Below, one piece after another: positions 27,443-35,109 of a DNA stretch of 35,109 nucleotides (its first letter is position 1; every line of letters begins with the position of its first letter). The notes under the pieces were generated by a model that saw only the letters and a list, made by a program, of their open reading frames with translations, had not been told where the DNA came from and searched no databases. A program made the position numbers and the translations under genes. The DNA is taken from positions 1 to 35,109 of the forward strand of contig JAOPVI010000088.1 in NCBI GenBank assembly GCA_025966225.1, read 5' to 3'. This DNA comes from Mycobacterium sp. GTDB taxonomy: Bacteria > Actinomycetota > Actinomycetes > Mycobacteriales > Mycobacteriaceae.

Positions 27443-28948
27443 ATGTCTGCCGCAGGTGGTACTTCAGGGTCGACGGACCGCACCACAGTGCCACTGTCTT
27501 CATCGGTGCTTGGTGTTGCGATCGTCGCGATCACCGGCATGCAGCTGATGTCGACGCTCGACGGCACGATCGTGATCGTCGCGCTTCCGCGGATGCAGTC
27601 CGAACTGGACCTCTCCGACGTCACCAAGAGCTGGGTGATCACCGCCTACGTGCTGGCCTTCGGCGGCCTGCTGCTGCTCGGCGGACGCGTAGGTGACGCG
27701 ATCGGGCACAAGCGCGCGTTCCTGTCCGGCGTCGGCGTCTTCACCATCGCGTCCTTGGTATGCGGGTTGGCCAACGATGGCATCACGCTCGTCGTCGCAC
27801 GGGCCCTCCAAGGCACCGGCGCGGCCGTCGCGGCCCCGACCGGGCTGGCCCTGATTGCGACTACCTACGCGGTCGGGCACGCCAGAAACCAGGCGCTGGC
27901 GATATCGGCGGCGATGCAGGGAATCGGTTCAGTGCTGGGGCTGGTACTCGGCGGGGCGCTCACGGTGGTGTCCTGGCGGCTCGCGTTCCTGATCAACGTG
28001 CCGATCGGCATCGTGATCATCGCCATCGCCGTGGTGTGCATCGGAGAGACGCACCACGAACGCCTGAAGCTGGACGTCACCGGCGCGCTGCTCGCAACGC
28101 TCGGCTGTACCTGCGCGGTGCTGGTGTTCACGCAGGGGCCACCGCGCGGCTGGGTCGATCCATGGGTCATCGGAGCGGGCATCGCGTCGGCGGTGTTCTT
28201 CATCTCCTTCCTGCTCGTCGAACGGGCCGCCGCCAATCCACTGGTGCCGTTTTCGGTATTCGACAACCGCAACCGGGTGATGACGTTCGTGACGTTGTTC
28301 CTCGCAGGCGGGGTCCTGTTGACCCTGACCGTCATGATCGGCCTGCTGGTTCAGGACGTGCTCGGCTACTCGGCTCTGCAGGCAGGCATCTGCTTCATCC
28401 CGTTCGCGATCGCCTTCGGGGTCGGCACCGTCGTGGCTGCCAAGCTGGCCCCACACGTCGCGCCGCGGTGGCTGATCATCGGCGGCGGGGTCTTCGTGCT
28501 AGCCGCGATGCTTTATGGCTCGACGCTGACTCGCGACATCCCGTACTTCCCCAACCTGTTCCTACCAATCGTGGTGGGCGGATTCGGCATTGGCAGCACC
28601 GCGGTGATCCTGCCGCTGTGCGCCGTCGCAGAGGTGGGTCCACGCGAGATCGGCCCGGTGTCGGCGATCACCCTGATGGTGCAAAACCTCGGCGGGCCGG
28701 TGGTGCTGGTGGTGGTCATGGCGGTGCAGACGTCACGCACGCTGTACCTGGGCGGCACGACGGGCCCGGTCAAGGACATGACGCCGGCCCAACTGGACGC
28801 CCTCGGGCACGGCTACACCTACTCGCTGCTGTGGGTGGCAGGCATCGCGATCATCGTCGGCGTCTCGGCGTTCTGGATCGGTTTCTCGGCCCGCCAGATC
28901 GCCACCGCCCAGCACACCCGAGAGGCCGTGGAAGCAGGCGAACTGTGA
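27443..28948 (+). CDS. EfpA-like MFS exporter, tandem paralogue
   Basis: 501-aa DHA2-family exporter, collinear with EfpA throughout. Shared blocks are TIVIVALP, KSWVITAYVLAFGG, GGRVGDAIGHKRAF, GAAVAAPTGLALIATTY, DIPYFPNLF and the C-terminal YLGGTTGPVKDM. Motif A has His where EfpA has Arg (GHKR against GRKR). The N-terminus lacks the long EfpA extension. ATG 27443 was chosen because TAGGGT (27429-27434) stands 8 nt upstream and the sequence before it is arginine-rich shadow. The stop overlaps the next gene (GTGA), so it is coupled to the carbinolamine dehydratase-like protein, not obviously to EfpA. The substrate is unknown. I do not recall this second copy at the M. tuberculosis locus. Confidence 0.9.
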   Translation: MSAAGGTSGSTDRTTVPLSSSVLGVAIVAITGMQLMSTLDGTIVIVALPRMQSELDLSDVTKSWVITAYVLAFGGLLLLGGRVGDAIGHKRAFLSGVGVFTIASLVCGLANDGITLVVARALQGTGAAVAAPTGLALIATTYAVGHARNQALAISAAMQGIGSVLGLVLGGALTVVSWRLAFLINVPIGIVIIAIAVVCIGETHHERLKLDVTGALLATLGCTCAVLVFTQGPPRGWVDPWVIGAGIASAVFFISFLLVERAAANPLVPFSVFDNRNRVMTFVTLFLAGGVLLTLTVMIGLLVQDVLGYSALQAGICFIPFAIAFGVGTVVAAKLAPHVAPRWLIIGGGVFVLAAMLYGSTLTRDIPYFPNLFLPIVVGGFGIGSTAVILPLCAVAEVGPREIGPVSAITLMVQNLGGPVVLVVVMAVQTSRTLYLGGTTGPVKDMTPAQLDALGHGYTYSLLWVAGIAIIVGVSAFWIGFSARQIATAQHTREAVEAGEL

Positions 28949-29679
28949 CCGTGCCAGACGACGTCACGCCAACGCGCGGGCAGACGTCCGCGGTCGCGGA
29001 CCTGCTTGGGTGGCGACTGATCCTCGGCGTGCTCATCACCCACGTTCCGGTGTCGTCGCTGGCCGCGGCGGCTGAGGCGATTCAGGTCGCAGTCGACTCC
29101 GTCGGCGCGGACGGCGACGGGCATCTGAGCGCCGATCTGCACGCCGACCGCGCGGTATTGCGGCTGCACAGCGTGGCGGTCGGCGCGGTGACCGGTCACG
29201 ACCTGCGGCTTGCCCCCGTCATCACCGTCGCGCTCTCCGAACGGTCTTTGCGCACGGTGCCGGGCGACGCGTCCGTAGCACCCCAACTGATCGAAATCGC
29301 CATCGACGCGCTCGACATACGGAAGATCCGGCCGTTCTGGCGGGCGGTGACCGGCTACGTCGACGAGCCAGGTCCACCCGACCTACCCGATACGGCACTC
29401 CTGGATCCGCTCCGCCGCGGCCCTGCCATCTGGTTCCAGCAGATGGACGAGCCCCGCGGCCGTATCGGCGGGCAGGAGCGCAGCGACCCGGGGAATGTCA
29501 TCCGCAACCGGATCCACCTCGACGTCGACGTGCCGCCCGAATTGGCGCAGTCGCGGATCGATGCCGCGCTGGCCGCGGGCGGCACACTGCGCGATGCCGG
29601 GGCCGCGCCCGCATTCTGGGTGCTGGCCGACGCCGAGGGCAACGAGGTCTGCATCTGCACGTGGCAGGGGCGTGACTGA
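28945..29679 (+). CDS. Carbinolamine dehydratase-like / glyoxalase-like (VOC) fusion protein
   Basis: 244-aa protein with two recognisable halves. Residues about 10-100 resemble pterin-4a-carbinolamine dehydratase: a WRLILGVLITHVPVSSLAAA start, then an HADR...LRLHSVAVGAVTGHDLRLAPVI segment, comparable with the usual HPDV...V.L.TH...GLT..D..LA pattern; the catalytic His set is not complete as far as I can see. Residues about 105-244 are a glyoxalase-like VOC domain (LDIRKIRPFWRAVTGY, GPAIWFQQMDEPR, RNRIHLDVDVPPE, AFWVLADAEGNEVCICTW). Such fusions occur in actinobacteria, with no established substrate that I know. The GTG start overlaps the stop of the MFS gene (GTGA), implying coupled expression with an exporter. 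GTG 28951 is an alternative start. Confidence 0.82.
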   Translation: MTVPDDVTPTRGQTSAVADLLGWRLILGVLITHVPVSSLAAAAEAIQVAVDSVGADGDGHLSADLHADRAVLRLHSVAVGAVTGHDLRLAPVITVALSERSLRTVPGDASVAPQLIEIAIDALDIRKIRPFWRAVTGYVDEPGPPDLPDTALLDPLRRGPAIWFQQMDEPRGRIGGQERSDPGNVIRNRIHLDVDVPPELAQSRIDAALAAGGTLRDAGAAPAFWVLADAEGNEVCICTWQGRD

Positions 29680-29751
29680 AATGGTTTGTGCGCGATAGAT
29701 AGGCGCTCGGTAGATGGGCTTGTCCGAAATGGATTGCGCTCATAGATAAGG
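29678..29751. repeat. Imperfect direct repeat in the proS upstream region
   Basis: A unit of about 25 bp, GAAATGG-T/A-TTG...ATAGATA-GG, occurs at 29678-29703 and again at 29726-29751, 48 bp apart, differing by a few bases and 1-nt gaps. In addition TAGATNNNNTTGTC occurs at 29711 and 29743. The second copy supplies the likely proS -10 box (TAAGGT, 29747-29752). It looks like a local duplication of promoter sequence. Confidence 0.55.
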
Positions 29752-29760
29752 TTGTCGGCT
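29747..29760 (+). promoter_or_regulatory. Candidate proS -10 box
   Basis: TAAGGT (29747-29752) fits TANNNT. The GTG at 29761 begins 8 nt later, so the message would be leaderless or have a leader of 1-2 nt. No -35 or Shine-Dalgarno sequence is visible. Confidence 0.4.
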
Positions 29761-31503
29761 GTGATCACCCGCATGTCAGAGCTGTTCCTGCGCACTTTGC
29801 GCGACGACCCGGCCGACGCAGAAGTTCCGAGCCACAAGTTGCTGATCCGGGCGGGCTACGTCCGGCCCATCGGACCGGGGTTGTACAGCTGGCTGCCGCT
29901 TGGATTGCGCGTGCTGCGCAAGATCGAGAACGTCGTCCGAAGCGAGATGAATGCCATTGGGGGACAGGAGATCTTGTTTCCCGCGCTGCTGCCGCGTGGC
30001 CCTTACGAGACGACGAACCGCTGGACCGAGTATGGCGACGGCGTGTTTCGGCTGAAGGACCGGCGTGGCAACGACTACATGCTGGGGCCGACCCACGAGG
30101 AGTTCTTCACGCTGACGGTCAAGGGGGAGTACTCGTCGTACAAGGATTTCCCGCTGCGGCTGTACCAAATCCAGACCAAGTACCGCGACGAGGCGCGCCC
30201 CCGAGCAGGCATTCTGCGCGGACGCGAGTTCATCATGAAGGACTCGTACTCGTTCGACGTCGACGACGACGGGCTCGAGTCCGCGTACCACGCGCACCGC
30301 GAGGCCTACCAGAAGATCTTCGACCGGCTGGCGGTGCGCTACGTCATCGTCTCTGCGGTCTCGGGTGCGATGGGTGGAAGCGCGTCGGAGGAGTTCCTGG
30401 CTGAGAGCGAAGTGGGCGAGGACACCTACGTGCGGTGCCTGGAGTCGGGCTACGCAGCCAACGTCGAGGCCGTCATCACCGCAATTCCCGAGGCCATTCC
30501 GCTCGACGGGCTGCCTGAAGCGGTGGTGCACGACACCCCGGACACCCCCACCATCGCCACGCTGGTCGACTGGGCCAACGGCGCGGGGCTCGACAGACAG
30601 GTCACGGCCGCGGACACGCTGAAGAACGTGCTGCTGAAGGTGCGCGAACCTGGCGGTGAGTGGAAACTCCTTGCGGTCGGCGTGCCTGGTGATCGCGAGG
30701 TCGACGAAAAACGGCTCGGCGCAGCGCTGGAACCGGCCGAGTACGCCATGGCGGACGACGCCGACTTCGCGAAGTATCCGTTCCTAGTGAAGGGTTATAT
30801 CGGCCCGAAGGGCTTGCTGGCCAACGGTGTTCGATATCTGGTCGACCCCCGGGTGGTCGACGGGACGTCGTGGATCACCGGCGCCGACGAGAAGGGCCGC
30901 CACGTCGTCGGACTCGTCGCGGGCCGCGACTTCACCCCGGACGGCACCATCGAGGCCGCCGAGGTCCGGGCAGGTGACCCATCCCCGGACGGTGCCGGTG
31001 CGCTGGTGGCGGCCCGCGGCATCGAGATCGGTCACGTCTTCCAGTTGGGTCGCAAGTACGCCGACGCGTTCACCGCCGACGTGCTTGGCGAGAACGGAAA
31101 GCCGGTGCGGCTGACCATGGGCTCGTACGGCGTGGGGGTGTCCCGCCTCGTCGCGGTCATCGCCGAGCAGCATCACGACGAGTTGGGCTTGCGTTGGCCT
31201 GCGTCGGTGTCGCCGTTCGACGTGCACGTCGTCATCGCCAACAAGGACACCGAAGCCGTGACCGGCGCCGGCGAGTTGGCTGGCGAACTCGACCGGTTGG
31301 GGCTCGAGGTGTTGTTCGACGATCGGAAGGCCTCGCCAGGGGTGAAGTTCAAGGACGCCGAGTTGCTTGGTGTGCCGTGGATCGTCGTGGTCGGCCGCGG
31401 ATGGGCCAACGGTGTCGTCGAGCTGCGCAACCGGTTCGGCGGCGAGCACCGTGAAATTGCGGTCGACGGCGCGGCGCTTGCCATCGTGGAAGCCGTCAGG
31501 TAG
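29761..31503 (+). CDS. proS: Prolyl-tRNA synthetase, bacterial type
   Basis: 580-aa class II aminoacyl-tRNA synthetase that charges tRNA-Pro. Motif 1 region [15 protein letters not shown], motif 2 [19 protein letters not shown] with the KDSYSFD continuation, and motif 3 [14 protein letters not shown] are all visible. The long INS editing domain between motifs 2 and 3 (about residues 230-400) marks the bacterial form and hydrolyses mischarged Ala-tRNA-Pro. The C-terminal anticodon-binding domain is VHVVIANKD to the end. GTG 29761 gives M-ITRMSELF, as in remembered M. tuberculosis ProS; TTG 29752 and ATG 29773 are in-frame alternatives. It is convergent with the DUF4439 gene with no space for a terminator (adjacent stops). 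Confidence 0.97.
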   Translation: MITRMSELFLRTLRDDPADAEVPSHKLLIRAGYVRPIGPGLYSWLPLGLRVLRKIENVVRSEMNAIGGQEILFPALLPRGPYETTNRWTEYGDGVFRLKDRRGNDYMLGPTHEEFFTLTVKGEYSSYKDFPLRLYQIQTKYRDEARPRAGILRGREFIMKDSYSFDVDDDGLESAYHAHREAYQKIFDRLAVRYVIVSAVSGAMGGSASEEFLAESEVGEDTYVRCLESGYAANVEAVITAIPEAIPLDGLPEAVVHDTPDTPTIATLVDWANGAGLDRQVTAADTLKNVLLKVREPGGEWKLLAVGVPGDREVDEKRLGAALEPAEYAMADDADFAKYPFLVKGYIGPKGLLANGVRYLVDPRVVDGTSWITGADEKGRHVVGLVAGRDFTPDGTIEAAEVRAGDPSPDGAGALVAARGIEIGHVFQLGRKYADAFTADVLGENGKPVRLTMGSYGVGVSRLVAVIAEQHHDELGLRWPASVSPFDVHVVIANKDTEAVTGAGELAGELDRLGLEVLFDDRKASPGVKFKDAELLGVPWIVVVGRGWANGVVELRNRFGGEHREIAVDGAALAIVEAVR

Positions 31504-31983
31504 CTACTCGCTGCCGCCGGGGAAGGCGACCGTGGTCGGTTGCGTGCCAACGACGGCGCGCCACTCGGCTGCGGTGACCGCGGACTCCGTCAACGCGGTG
31601 ACGGCGAACGCGCGATCCTCGTTGGTGGTGGCTCGTTCCAGTACTGCTCGCCACGCCACCGCGGAGTCCTCCTCCATACGCACCGCCAACTTGGCGGCAT
31701 CCGCCGGGCTGTCCACCACGATGGGCATCTGATATCCGGGGTCAGGCAACGGCGGCGCCACGTTGCGCGCAGCGAGCCGGGCGATGGCCTGCTCGCGGCG
31801 CGCCCGGTGCTCGGCCATGGCCGTGGACACCAGATCGTTGGCGTCGGGCGTCGAATGCGCGGACACCAGCCCGTAGCCGTAGATCACCGCATGCTCGCTG
31901 GCGACTGCGTCGAACAGCGCGGCAGCTGCGGCGTCGGAGGGACGCGAAGGGGTCGGCGGCGGAGAGTTCGTTGGCGACGTCAC
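31504..31983 (-). CDS. Ferritin-like DUF4439 protein
   Basis: 159-aa helical protein. It starts with a Pro/Ser-rich tail and then FDAVASEHAVIYGYGLVSAH, ending helix 2 with AMAEHRARREQAIARL, and helices with MEEDSAVAWRAVLE and TESAVTAAEWRAVVG. The spaced Glu/His residues and the antiparallel-helix pattern are those of the ferritin-like DUF4439 family, whose function is unknown; metal binding is possible but not shown. GTG 31983 overlaps the stop of the upstream lipoprotein gene (GTGA), so the two are translated together. A long arginine-rich extension of the same frame is a shadow of the lipoprotein gene. It corresponds to remembered Rv2844. Confidence 0.82.
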   Translation of the reverse strand: MTSPTNSPPPTPSRPSDAAAAALFDAVASEHAVIYGYGLVSAHSTPDANDLVSTAMAEHRARREQAIARLAARNVAPPLPDPGYQMPIVVDSPADAAKLAVRMEEDSAVAWRAVLERATTNEDRAFAVTALTESAVTAAEWRAVVGTQPTTVAFPGGSE

Positions 31984-32507
31984 GGGTCCTGCTCTCCGCC
32001 GAGTGCCACGACGTAGGCCGCGGCACAGGCCGCCGAAATGGAACCGAGTAGGCCCGCCCGGTAACCCGACTCCTGGGCCGCCAACTGGGCGGCGCCATCT
32101 GCCGACTGCTTTAGGGCGGCGACGACGTCCTTCTGGGTGGGTGGCTTGGGTGGTGGCCCTGACGTGGTCGAGGTGGTGGGCAGGGCGGAGGACACGGAAC
32201 TCGCCGGCGTCGACCAGGCGGTCGAATCGACCATTCGGGTCAGTTCGTCGGACAACGCCTGGGCATGGGCGGCACGTTCTGCGGCGACGGTGGTGAGCGT
32301 CGCTGCGATTTGCGGGGGCGTGGCGGTCGCAGCCGCGGCCGCCAACTGGTTGTCCGAGTGAGCGCGCTCGAGTTGTGCGACGAGCGCGTCGACGTCGGGT
32401 CTGGGTGCGGGCTTGCCGCAGGCCGTGGCCGCAGTGCCGAGCAGCGCCATGGCCGCTGCACCGAGCAGGACGCGCCGCCTGCTGACGGGGGGGAGCGGGC
32501 TTGGCAC
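31980..32507 (-). CDS. Alanine-rich exported protein, probable Tat-type lipoprotein
   Basis: 175-aa protein from GTG 32507. The N-terminus carries a twin-arginine-like SRRRVLLG followed by a hydrophobic stretch AAAMALLG and TAATAC with Cys30, a lipobox-like site with Ala rather than Leu at -3. The mature part is helical and Ala/Thr-rich, with LERAHSDNQLAAAA and AAERAAHAQALSDEL, resembling the Glu/His pattern of the DUF4439 partner. A Ser/Thr/Pro linker (about 100-120) separates it from a C-terminal helix and a last hydrophobic segment (ISAACAAAYVVAL). Export and lipidation are prediction. ATG 32528 and longer starts are possible; I prefer the one giving a clean signal sequence. It is divergent from rimP. 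Function unknown; remembered counterpart Rv2843. Confidence 0.75.
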   Translation of the reverse strand: MPSPLPPVSRRRVLLGAAAMALLGTAATACGKPAPRPDVDALVAQLERAHSDNQLAAAAATATPPQIAATLTTVAAERAAHAQALSDELTRMVDSTAWSTPASSVSSALPTTSTTSGPPPKPPTQKDVVAALKQSADGAAQLAAQESGYRAGLLGSISAACAAAYVVALGGEQDP

Positions 32508-32599
32508 AGCAACATCCTGCCATCCCATCCAAGCAAGCCTCGAGCTGTGGATTCGCTGGTGGCCGCCGCGCGTTTGCCAATTGCCTCTGCTGCGCTGGC

Positions 32600-32640
32600 G
32601 TATCGTTGATACTCGATTTCCAAGATCACCGACAGTGATC
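32600..32640 (+). promoter_or_regulatory. Two inverted repeats in the rimP-nusA-infB leader region
   Basis: GTATC-GTT-GATAC (32600-32612) and GATCAC-CGACA-GTGATC (32624-32640) are perfect small dyads between the divergent lipoprotein and rimP genes. TATCGT (32601-32606) and GATACT (32608-32613) are possible -10 boxes inside the first dyad. The second would form a stem in the leader 32 nt before rimP. Promoter assignment is not resolved. Confidence 0.35.
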
Positions 32641-32672
32641 GTGTCGGTACAACTCAAGATGAGGAGCTCGCC

Positions 32673-33257
32673 GTGGCATCGGACGCACCGCTGCGGTCTG
32701 CGCGACTACCGTCGCAGCAGCAGGTGATGGAGCTACTCGCGGGTGAGTTCACGCGCGCAGGATTCGAGCTAGAAGACGTCGTCGTCGACGCTTTGGCGCG
32801 TCCCGCCCGCATCGTCGTGATCGCCGACGGTGACGAACCGCCCGACCTCGAGGCTGTCGCTGCACTGTCCCGCTCGTCCTCCGATCTGCTGGACAAGCTG
32901 ACGGATTCGGACCCGTACGTGCTCGAAGTCACGACACCCGGGGTGGAACGCCCGCTGACCGCCGAACGGCACTACCGGCGGGCGCGTGGACGCAAGGTAG
33001 AACTCGACCTGTCCGACGGTTCGCAATTGACCGGGCGGTTGGGCGAACTCGCAGGGGGCTCCGTACGGCTGGTCGTGGCAGGCAAGCGCCAAGGCGACTA
33101 CTCCGTGCGCGAATTGCCGCTAGGGGAAATCGTGAAAGCCGTTGTTCAGGTTGACTTCTCGAAGCCGAATCGGCGCGAGCTGGAGTTGGCCGGAGGTCAG
33201 GTGGGGGACGGCCTGGAGATTGACTTGACGCAGTCCGGAAAGGAGGCCGACGCGTGA
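32673..33257 (+). CDS. rimP: Ribosome maturation factor RimP
   Basis: 194-aa RimP, needed for maturation of the 30S subunit. The N-terminal domain has [20 protein letters not shown] and [17 protein letters not shown], and the family hallmark [26 protein letters not shown] follows at about residues 85-110. The C-terminal SH3-like domain has [17 protein letters not shown]. The last 35 residues are an extension typical of mycobacterial copies. The GTG start has a clear GAGGAG 7 nt upstream. The stop overlaps the nusA GTG (GTGA). First gene of the classical rimP-nusA-(ylxR)-infB cluster. Confidence 0.94.
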   Translation: MASDAPLRSARLPSQQQVMELLAGEFTRAGFELEDVVVDALARPARIVVIADGDEPPDLEAVAALSRSSSDLLDKLTDSDPYVLEVTTPGVERPLTAERHYRRARGRKVELDLSDGSQLTGRLGELAGGSVRLVVAGKRQGDYSVRELPLGEIVKAVVQVDFSKPNRRELELAGGQVGDGLEIDLTQSGKEADA

Positions 33258-34288
33258 ACATCGACATGGCGGCACTGCATGCCATCGAGGCCGAGAAGGG
33301 GATAACGGTCGAAGTCGTCATCGACACCATCAAGACGGCGTTGCTGACCGCCTACCGCCACACCGAGGGGCACGAGGCGGACGCCCACATCGAGATCGAC
33401 CGCAAGACCGGGGCCGTGCAGGTGATGGCGCGTCAGACCGACGAAGACGGCAACCTGATCAACGAATGGGACGACACCCCAGAGGGTTTCGGCCGCATCG
33501 CGGCGACCACCGCCCGTCAGGTGATCCTCCAGCGACTGCGCGACGCCGAGAACGAGAAGAACTACGGCGAGTTCTCCGCGCGTGAGGGCGACATCGTCGC
33601 GGGCGTCATTCAACGCAGCGCCGGGGCCAACGCCCGGGGTTTGGTCATCGTGCGGGTGGGCAGCGAAGTCAAGGGGTCCGAAGGCGTCATTCCGGCCGCC
33701 GAGCAGGTGCCTGGTGAGAAGTACGAGCACGGTGACCGGGTGCGCTGCTACGTCGTTGGCGTCACTCGCGGCGCCAGGCAGCCGATGATCACGCTGTCGC
33801 GCACTCACCCCAACCTGGTGCGCAAGCTCTTCTCGCTAGAGGTCCCGGAGATCGCCGACGGATCAGTGGAGATCGTCGCCGTCGCTCGGGAAGCAGGACA
33901 TCGGTCCAAGATCGCCGTCGCGACTCGCGTGCCTGGGCTCAATGCCAAGGGTGCGTGCATCGGACCCATGGGACAGCGGGTGCGCAACGTGATGAGCGAG
34001 CTGTCCGGCGAGAAGATCGACATCATCGACTTCGACGAGGACCCCGCCCGGTTCGTGGCCAACGCGCTCTCGCCGGCAAAGGTGGTGTCTGTGGCGGTCA
34101 TCGACGAGGCCGCGCGCGCGGCCCGTGTGGTGGTCCCGGACTTCCAGTTGTCCTTGGCCATCGGCAAGGAAGGGCAGAACGCCAGGCTGGCGGCTCGGCT
34201 CACGGGGTGGCGCATCGACATCCGGAGCGATGCCGATGCGCCGGAGCTCGTTCAGGACGCCAGTCCCGGGGCAGCCCGCGAGGGGTAG
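33254..34288 (+). CDS. nusA: Transcription termination/antitermination factor NusA
   Basis: 344-aa NusA, which binds RNA polymerase and nascent RNA and influences pausing, termination and rRNA antitermination. The N-terminal RNAP-binding domain is followed by an S1 domain (about residues 105-180, [12 protein letters not shown]...VRCYVVGV). KH1 contains [15 protein letters not shown] and KH2 contains [18 protein letters not shown]. It ends soon after KH2, so the acidic C-terminal repeats of E. coli NusA are absent, as usual in actinobacteria. A strong AAAGGAGG lies upstream within rimP and the start overlaps its stop. Confidence 0.97.
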   Translation: MNIDMAALHAIEAEKGITVEVVIDTIKTALLTAYRHTEGHEADAHIEIDRKTGAVQVMARQTDEDGNLINEWDDTPEGFGRIAATTARQVILQRLRDAENEKNYGEFSAREGDIVAGVIQRSAGANARGLVIVRVGSEVKGSEGVIPAAEQVPGEKYEHGDRVRCYVVGVTRGARQPMITLSRTHPNLVRKLFSLEVPEIADGSVEIVAVAREAGHRSKIAVATRVPGLNAKGACIGPMGQRVRNVMSELSGEKIDIIDFDEDPARFVANALSPAKVVSVAVIDEAARAARVVVPDFQLSLAIGKEGQNARLAARLTGWRIDIRSDADAPELVQDASPGAAREG

Positions 34289-34324
34289 CCGGACACACGA
34301 TTCTGTCTGCGACACCAGTGGCGC

Positions 34325-34335
34325 TAGACTGAGCC
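34325..34335 (+). promoter_or_regulatory. Candidate internal promoter before ylxR
   Basis: TAGACT (34325-34330) fits TANNNT and lies 5 nt before the GTG at 34336, in the 47-nt gap after nusA. No Shine-Dalgarno sequence precedes the GTG. A leaderless internal transcript for ylxR-infB is possible. Confidence 0.35.
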
Positions 34336-34713
34336 GTGATCCAGCGCGAGACTTCGTCTGCTCACGCGCGTCGCCACCCCGATCACAAAGTCGGTCCGGT
34401 GCGCACGTGTGTGGGATGCCGAAGACGAGCTCTGGCCGTCGAACTGCTTCGAGTGGCCGCGGTGCGCGACGGGAACGGCGAGGGTGCCGTGACCGTTGAC
34501 TCAGCGGGTAATCTGCCCGGGCGGGGTGCGTGGCTGCATCCCGACCAGCAGTGCCTACGCGAAGCGATCCGGCGGCGAGCGTTCGTTCGAGCGTTGAGGA
34601 TCACCGGCGCGCCGGACACCTCCGCGGTAGTCGAGTGGTTTGACGGGATTTCCCGCAACTGCGAGACCGCCGCGGCAACAGAACAGGTAGCGAAGAACAT
34701 GAGCACACCGTGA
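34336..34713 (+). CDS. YlxR-family (DUF448) RNA-binding protein
   Basis: 125-aa protein with the YlxR signature VRTCVGCRRR (residues 22-31), followed by LLRVAAVRDGNG and LPGRGAWLHPDQQCLREAIRRRAFVRAL. The YlxR fold is a small nucleic-acid-binding domain, commonly encoded between nusA and infB; in some bacteria it affects transcription or RNase P, and the mycobacterial role is open. GTG 34336 is favoured by the -10 box just upstream. GTG 34399, immediately before RTCVGC, is an alternative that would give a shorter protein, closer to the remembered M. tuberculosis annotation. Confidence 0.88.
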   Translation: MIQRETSSAHARRHPDHKVGPVRTCVGCRRRALAVELLRVAAVRDGNGEGAVTVDSAGNLPGRGAWLHPDQQCLREAIRRRAFVRALRITGAPDTSAVVEWFDGISRNCETAAATEQVAKNMSTP

Positions 34714-34768
34714 AGTTCCGATGACCATGCGTCATAGCTAAACCCGAGGCGCGGCCTACTGCTGTCGC

Positions 34769-34782
34769 CTCCTAGACAGGAG
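34769..34782 (+). promoter_or_regulatory. Hairpin enclosing the infB Shine-Dalgarno sequence
   Basis: CTCCT (34769-34773), loop AGAC, then AGGAG (34778-34782). The 3' arm is the ribosome-binding site of infB, 5 nt before the GTG at 34788. If the stem forms, it hides the site from the ribosome. Only 5 bp are seen, so stability is modest and a regulatory role is inference. Confidence 0.45.
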
Positions 34783-34787
34783 ATGTA

Positions 34788-35109
34788 GTGGCAGGCAAGG
34801 CCCGCGTACACGAGTTGGCTAAGGAACTCGGTGTTACCAGCAAGGAAGTACTCGCCCGACTGAGCGAACAGGGCGAATTCGTCAAATCAGCGTCGTCAAC
34901 CGTCGAAGCGCCCGTCGCGCGCCGGTTGCGCGAAGCGTTCGGCGGTAGCAAACCCGCGAAGGCGGCAGGCAATGGTGCAGTCGCACCGGCCAAGCCAGCC
35001 GCTGCCGACACCGGTGCCAGCGTGGCCAGTGCGCCACCCAAGCCAGCGGGCCCAAAGCCTGCCGCGCCCGCCCCGCCGCCGCCCGCGGCGGCTCCGGTAG
35101 TGGCCGCAG
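34788..35109 (+). CDS. infB: Translation initiation factor IF-2 (3' end outside window)
   Basis: N-terminal 107 codons of IF-2, the GTPase that brings initiator tRNA to the 30S subunit. GTG 34788 follows AGGAG. The start reads [16 protein letters not shown], then [21 protein letters not shown] and RRLREAFGG: the IF2 N-terminal subdomain found in nearly all IF-2 proteins. After this comes an Ala/Pro/Lys-rich linker ([22 protein letters not shown]), normal for high-GC IF-2. The frame stays open to the edge; the GTPase domain lies beyond it. Confidence 0.95.
   Translation, partial: MAGKARVHELAKELGVTSKEVLARLSEQGEFVKSASSTVEAPVARRLREAFGGSKPAKAAGNGAVAPAKPAAADTGASVASAPPKPAGPKPAAPAPPPPAAAPVVAA

Noticed and set aside
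26202..27503. 433-codon minus-strand open frame across efpA
   Set aside because: Its composition (Asp/Arg/His/Gln repeats) is that of an antisense shadow of a membrane protein gene; efpA is certain.
27760..28944. Long extension of the carbinolamine-dehydratase-like frame into the MFS gene
   Set aside because: It is a frame-shifted shadow of the exporter; the domain begins only after GTG 28945.

Overview
This is a contiguous stretch of high-GC actinobacterial chromosome, almost certainly from a mycobacterium and probably a rapid grower (Mycolicibacterium-like). Mycothione reductase, EfpA, a two-domain CysG and GTG/TTG starts point to the genus. From memory, the gene order largely follows the M. 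tuberculosis segment Rv2861c-Rv2839c in reverse (map, glnA4, amidotransferase, aldC, SDR, nicT, mtr, hydrolase, mqo, GNAT, chelatase, cobO, cobB, cysG, efpA, proS, lipoprotein/DUF4439, rimP, nusA, ylxR, infB). No phage, IS element, CRISPR array, tRNA or rRNA is visible.

Layout. 1-479 is the 3' end of map. A perfect 16-bp inverted repeat separates it from cobQ (559-2073). A degenerate alpha/beta-hydrolase-fold protein (2230-2793) and a SWIM-SNF2 helicase (2924-6265) follow. 6392-13241 is a catabolic module: a divergent APC permease, then a tightly packed run of glnA4, a class I amidotransferase, aldC, an SDR and a FadR-type regulator. By analogy with Puu and gamma-glutamylethanolamide pathways it should import an amine, gamma-glutamylate it, oxidise it and release glutamate. 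13248-14481 is a decayed HD/LuxR regulator with two frameshifts. 14543-16043 is an ArsR sensor followed by the NicT nickel/cobalt permease. mtr and an alpha/beta hydrolase lie on the minus strand (16048-18498), divergent from mqo.

20170-25730 holds a GNAT enzyme, a fused ChlI/ChlD-type chelatase subunit, cobO, cobB and cysG. With cobQ upstream and NicT as possible cobalt supplier, the window carries a sizeable part of cobalamin metabolism. 25764-29679 has tandem EfpA-like MFS exporters and a carbinolamine-dehydratase-like/glyoxalase-like fusion protein. 29761-31503 is proS. A minus-strand lipoprotein/DUF4439 pair is divergent from the translation/transcription operon rimP-nusA-ylxR-infB, which runs off the right edge.

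Notable signals: a recurring TANNNT box about 6 nt before the start codon (leaderless promoters) at several genes; a strong nicT promoter whose -35 lies inside a dyad next to an ArsR gene; a 14-bp perfect palindrome at the permease promoter; an SD-sequestering hairpin at infB; a hairpin-rich insert in the amidotransferase N-terminus; and a hydrolase relic with Arg at the nucleophile position. I did not see an unmistakably new system. The amine-catabolic module and the arsR-nicT module are the best candidates for new biology.
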